The notes under the pieces were generated by a model. It had not been told where the DNA came from. It saw only the letters and a list, made by a program, of their open reading frames with translations, and made no database searches. From positions 16,415 through 26,487 of the forward strand of contig DKPS01000217.1 of assembly GCA_002471345.1 (NCBI GenBank): DNA of 10,073 nucleotides, read 5' to 3'. The stretch is from Saprospiraceae bacterium UBA7328 (GTDB taxonomy: Bacteria; Bacteroidota; Bacteroidia; Chitinophagales; Saprospiraceae). Numbering within the stretch: position 1 is the first letter of the stretch; the number at the start of each line of letters is the position of its first letter. Positions 7,029 through 10,073 of this stretch are shown here, one piece after another. Made by a program: the position numbers and the translations under genes.

Positions 7029-7059
7029 AAATGTCAAAATTTAATCGAACTTGACATTT
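7029..7059. terminator. perfect 9-base inverted repeat between converging genes (possible terminator)
   Basis: AAATGTCAA (7029-7037) and TTGACATTT (7051-7059) are exact reverse complements with a 13-base loop. They lie about 30 bases past the stop of the minus-strand hydrolase gene. Neither side has a long T tract, so this is a weak terminator candidate. It could also be an operator-like site. Confidence 0.35.
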
Positions 7060-7089
7060 CTCCTAGTTTAAGATTTATGATATTGTCTA

Positions 7090-9117
7090 TTATTGAATAA
7101 AAGCAGGTAAAATCCGCTCTGCTGTGAGCTGGAGGTAATTGGTGTCATTATCAGTAGCAGTAAATACAACCATAAGATCCAACTCCTGAATAAAAATTAT
7201 AAATAGGCCATAACCTCCTTGTGCAGAAAAGGCATAATAGCTTTTATTACCATGTTTCAGATCTGCATTCCAAATAAAATATCCATACCCTTGATTGGAG
7301 ACATCTTTGCCACCGTAGTGCACTTCGACGTCCTTGTCGGTATAATGGTGTCTATGGCTTGCTTTGGCGATATAAGCTTCTGGAATAAGCTGTTCATTAT
7401 TCCATTTGCCCTTATTCAAAATTAATGAGCCTAGCTTAGCCATATAACGAGATGTCAGACTTGAACGCCACCCAGATTCAGGTAGGCCACTTGGAGCAGT
7501 CTTCCAGTTATAATTCGTGATTCCTACTTTGCCTAGGAGTTCATTCTTTATAAAGTCTTTGGCTGATCCGGGTACTACAGACTCAATGACTTGCATTATT
7601 AGTTCAACACTGTCCCCATATTTGAATACTTGGGCCTCTTCTGTAATCGGAGCACTATGCTCGAGTAAGAATTGAACTTGACTTTGACCTTTGATTAGGC
7701 CTGGATTTTCCTTTATCACTTCTCTTTCTTCTTCACTAAGACGAATACCCGTGCGTGATGTTAGTGCTTGGTGTAAGGTGACCTTTTCTATTCCTTTTAC
7801 AAATTTTGCTTGATCCAATCCTTTGAAAAAACTGATTAAAGGTTTGTCAAGATCATCCATTGTTAAATAACCTAACTGAATGGCTCTTCCAAGTAACAAT
7901 GCAGTATATGTTTTCGTAGCTGATGCTTGGGGATGAGGAAGATTAATTCGACCCCGACTATAGTAAGATTCAAATACTAGCTTGCCTTTATGACCAATTA
8001 AAAAGCTATCGAATCGACCAAGTTTACCTTCAGCCATCTCTTTTGCAAATTGGACAATCATATCTTTATTTTCTCCATTGGCACCTAGCTCATTCACTAT
8101 GAGTCCGTCTTTTTTATCCTCTGGAGTTGACTTGATATATGCTCTATTGAGTTGCGGGAAATTAAAAAACGAGATGTCTGACTTAGAACTCGATTTATGA
8201 TCTAGAGCCTTAGACAACCAAGCAATACTACGTACAGCAGTCATAGGAAACGCACTTGAATGATCACCTTCAATCACTTCTTTTTGTAAGGATAAGCCAT
8301 CATCCCTTCTACTATTTAGTATATCAATGAAGGAATCGATTGGCTCAGCCGCCTCTTTTTCTAATGAGCCATGTGCAATGAATACGTTGGCATTGAGACT
8401 AGTATTTCTATCCGTCGACTCGAAAGATCCAAATGCTGTATTAAGCTCAGAGAGAAGGGGAACTTCGTTTTTTATTGATGGCCTTCCAATTATATAATTG
8501 TCAAAAGTTTCAGGTTTAGTCAGTAATATATATGAACCAAATTCTCCGCTCAGCGAATAACCAAAATAAGTACGACTGTCTGTATCGGTACGATAATTAT
8601 TATCTATATATCTAATGACATCATTGCTGATAAAATCCAGATGTGTACTGGCTTGTCCAAATTGATACTTTGTTTGATATTCTGTATTGTTTGATTTACT
8701 TATACTATAATCTCGATATCGACTTACATGATCTCCTGCTTCTTTTTTAAGGTCTTCGTTTATATCAATTTGCCAAGAAATCCCAACTAGAATTACGTCC
8801 TCCAGCATGTACTCTGTGGAGGAAGATAGTATTTCTATATGCCACATGGCATCTGTGTAATAAATCACAGGATATTTTTTGCCAGAGTCTTCTGAATAAT
8901 TCTCTGGTAATTTTAAATAGAGCTCATAGTTTCTTCCTGTCTTAGTGTCTTTTATTGGAATGACCTGAGTATGTGATAATTCTAACTTGGGGCCATTACT
9001 TAAAAGGTCCACTTCATTTGCAGTAGCTTCTGATTTGCGATTGTTACCTTGTTGGGCAATGCATATATTCGAAATCATCAGTAATATTAAAACTAGAAGT
9101 CCTGTAATATTTTTCAT
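7090..9117 (-). CDS. secreted two-domain hydrolase: esterase (alpha/beta fold) fused to a serine beta-lactamase-like domain
   Basis: This 675-residue protein has a signal peptide (MKNITGLLVLILLMISNICIAQ, cut near 21-22) and no lipobox, so it is probably periplasmic or secreted. Residues about 45-305 resemble the putative esterase family (Esterase_D/Fes type): LYLKLPENY and YPVIYYTD early on, the nucleophile elbow GYSLSG with S188, and H286 in EGDHSSAFP as the likely catalytic His. Residues about 345-670 resemble the class C beta-lactamase/serine hydrolase family: SATK at 399-402 (S399 and K402), Y500-G-D502 in place of YxN, and AQGGYG at 632-637 where a KTG or HxG motif is expected. Such domains often act as esterases or D-amino peptidases rather than antibiotic-destroying enzymes. 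The gene converges on the oxidase and is divergent from a sensor kinase. The substrate is unknown. Confidence 0.85.
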   Translation of the reverse strand: MKNITGLLVLILLMISNICIAQQGNNRKSEATANEVDLLSNGPKLELSHTQVIPIKDTKTGRNYELYLKLPENYSEDSGKKYPVIYYTDAMWHIEILSSSTEYMLEDVILVGISWQIDINEDLKKEAGDHVSRYRDYSISKSNNTEYQTKYQFGQASTHLDFISNDVIRYIDNNYRTDTDSRTYFGYSLSGEFGSYILLTKPETFDNYIIGRPSIKNEVPLLSELNTAFGSFESTDRNTSLNANVFIAHGSLEKEAAEPIDSFIDILNSRRDDGLSLQKEVIEGDHSSAFPMTAVRSIAWLSKALDHKSSSKSDISFFNFPQLNRAYIKSTPEDKKDGLIVNELGANGENKDMIVQFAKEMAEGKLGRFDSFLIGHKGKLVFESYYSRGRINLPHPQASATKTYTALLLGRAIQLGYLTMDDLDKPLISFFKGLDQAKFVKGIEKVTLHQALTSRTGIRLSEEEREVIKENPGLIKGQSQVQFLLEHSAPITEEAQVFKYGDSVELIMQVIESVVPGSAKDFIKNELLGKVGITNYNWKTAPSGLPESGWRSSLTSRYMAKLGSLILNKGKWNNEQLIPEAYIAKASHRHHYTDKDVEVHYGGKDVSNQGYGYFIWNADLKHGNKSYYAFSAQGGYGLFIIFIQELDLMVVFTATDNDTNYLQLTAERILPAFIQ

Positions 9118-9317
9118 GATATAGTTGTCTGGTTATGGAATGTCAATTTAAAAGATGACTAAATTAAACCTTAACCCATGCTGAAAAACTCTAAGAGGGT
9201 GAGCACAGCAATAAAATGATGAAACCAATTCGTCAATGATAAAGTAAATTCATAAAGAAATGCGGAGAATTAGCACTAACGGTTAGCATCTTTATAGGAA
9301 TTTGTGTAAATGAGTTT
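9118..9317. promoter_or_regulatory. divergent intergenic region (hydrolase / sensor kinase) with a short palindrome
   Basis: This 200-base region must hold the promoters of both outward-facing genes. I could not find a clear Bacteroidota -7/-33 pair (TAnnTTTG with TTTG). CTAACGGTTAG at 9276-9286 is a perfect 5-1-5 palindrome about 32 bases before the kinase start and is the only operator-like sequence I see. Confidence 0.3.
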
Positions 9318-10073
9318 ATGATTAATAAATCTTTGAGAACAACCATACTTATTAACCTTGCGGCCTTTGTATTGGTTTTTATCCTTGAACTTCTAAGTAT
9401 ATGGATGATAAGAGATCGATTTGAAACGTCATTCTCTTTTTACTTACACGGACTTAACTACACCGTCGTTGTTATGGCTGTAATATGGATGAATCATTTT
9501 GTTCTCATTCAATATCTTTTTGATAAGAAGCAGTATTTTTTTTACGGACTGCTACTCGTAGGGAGTATATTACTTGGGTCATATTTTAAAAACTATCCCG
9601 ATATTACCTGGATAGGTATCACTAAAATGTCGTTTTATCTTTTATACACTACTGGGACTGGAATGGCTGTCTTTTTTCTAAGTAGAAATATCAAAATCCA
9701 AAAAGAGAATAATGAGAAGGAAAAATTGCAGAAAGAAATGGAGCTCAACTATTTAAAGAACCAAGTGAATCCTCATTTCTTATTCAATTCATTGAATAGC
9801 ATCTATTCACTTTCCAGGAGGCAATCACCTGAAACGCCAGATCTTGTTATGCAACTTTCGGAATTATTGAGATATCAATTGGAAAGCTCTAAAATAGACA
9901 TCGTATTATTAAAAAAGGAACTAGAATTTATAGAAAACTACTTACTACTTGAAGAGAAAAGATTAAGTAAACGATGTAAAGTTGAGTTCTTAATAGAGGG
10001 AGATTTATCAGGGCTAAAGATCTCTCCTATGTTGCTGATTCCTTTCGTTGAAAATGCGCTAAAGCATGGTGCC
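9318..10073 (+). CDS. LytS/YehU-type sensor histidine kinase, His_kinase family (partial, runs off the window)
   Basis: 252 residues are visible with no stop. The N-terminal half has about four membrane segments (near 10-30, 47-68, 74-90 and 103-122). A short coiled coil (about 124-150, rich in Lys/Glu) leads to the His_kinase motif NQVNPHFLFNSLNSIYSL with H153 as the likely phosphate acceptor. The ATP-binding N box is PFVENALKHG (242-251), where the window ends. An ATG at 9310 stops after three codons, so ATG 9318 is used. Kinases of this group usually pair with a LytTR-type response regulator encoded next to them; if so it lies beyond the window. It is divergent from the secreted hydrolase, which could be a target, but nothing here proves that. 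Confidence 0.9.
   Translation, partial: MINKSLRTTILINLAAFVLVFILELLSIWMIRDRFETSFSFYLHGLNYTVVVMAVIWMNHFVLIQYLFDKKQYFFYGLLLVGSILLGSYFKNYPDITWIGITKMSFYLLYTTGTGMAVFFLSRNIKIQKENNEKEKLQKEMELNYLKNQVNPHFLFNSLNSIYSLSRRQSPETPDLVMQLSELLRYQLESSKIDIVLLKKELEFIENYLLLEEKRLSKRCKVEFLIEGDLSGLKISPMLLIPFVENALKHGA

Larger units (their letters stand above)
6687..7089. other. 403-base gap between converging genes
   Basis: No full-length gene is present between the oxidase stop and the minus-strand hydrolase stop. The gap holds a short signal-peptide-like frame at 6918-7013 and a perfect 9-base inverted repeat at 7029-7059. A 21-residue frame at 6856-6921 (MYPKEPLLYETIEF...) overlaps the start at 6918 by ATGA, but it looks like no known protein. 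The region is AT-rich and could be decayed coding DNA. Confidence 0.5.

Noticed and set aside
7090..9117. Antibiotic-resistance beta-lactamase
   Set aside because: The YxN and KTG motifs are altered and the domain is fused to an esterase. This fits the broad serine-hydrolase family better than a resistance enzyme.
9271..9290. Integron attC-like site around CTAACGGTTAG
   Set aside because: It lacks the paired R and L boxes and the expected length of an attC site; only a short palindrome is present.
1..10073. CRISPR array, phage genes, toxin-antitoxin or defence island
   Set aside because: No spaced repeats, and none of the readable proteins belongs to such systems. The only mobile gene is the IS110 transposase.

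Overview
The DNA is AT-rich. Its protein families and style point to a marine-type Bacteroidota, probably of the Cytophagales/Flavobacteriales kind. The pointers are a LytS-like histidine kinase, secreted esterase and beta-lactamase-like hydrolases, an NSS transporter of the aspartate type, and few Shine-Dalgarno sequences. This placement is inference; no rRNA or other marker gene is present.

Layout. Positions 1-665 hold the last 17 codons of an upstream gene with a His/Asn-rich tail, joined by a TGATG stop/start overlap to a 203-residue multi-pass membrane protein of unknown function. Positions 937-3868 form a tight same-strand cluster: an NSS-family Na+ symporter, a small NTF2/SnoaL-like protein and an ArgE-like M20 deacylase. 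An IS110-family element follows (about 3.9-5.44 kb). Its transposase frame is broken at a run of nine A's and continues in the -1 frame to 5304. Positions 5484-6686 encode a sarcosine-oxidase-like FAD enzyme. A 403-base gap (6687-7089) holds a signal-peptide stub and a perfect inverted repeat. On the minus strand, 7090-9117 encodes a secreted two-domain hydrolase (esterase plus serine beta-lactamase-like). A LytS/YehU-type sensor kinase starts divergently at 9318 and runs off the window.

How the genes may work together. The symporter, M20 hydrolase and FAD amine/amino-acid oxidase could form an uptake-and-degradation route for an N-substituted amino acid: import, removal of an N-acyl group, then oxidation of the freed amine. 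The IS110 element sits exactly between hydrolase and oxidase, so it probably split an older operon. The substrate cannot be read from the sequence.

The points most worth a second look are the transposase frame break at the A9 tract, the structured non-coding ends of the IS110 element (candidate bridge RNA), a related sequence block on both sides of the transposase gene, and the esterase/beta-lactamase fusion. I found no CRISPR array, tRNA or rRNA, and no convincing new defence system.
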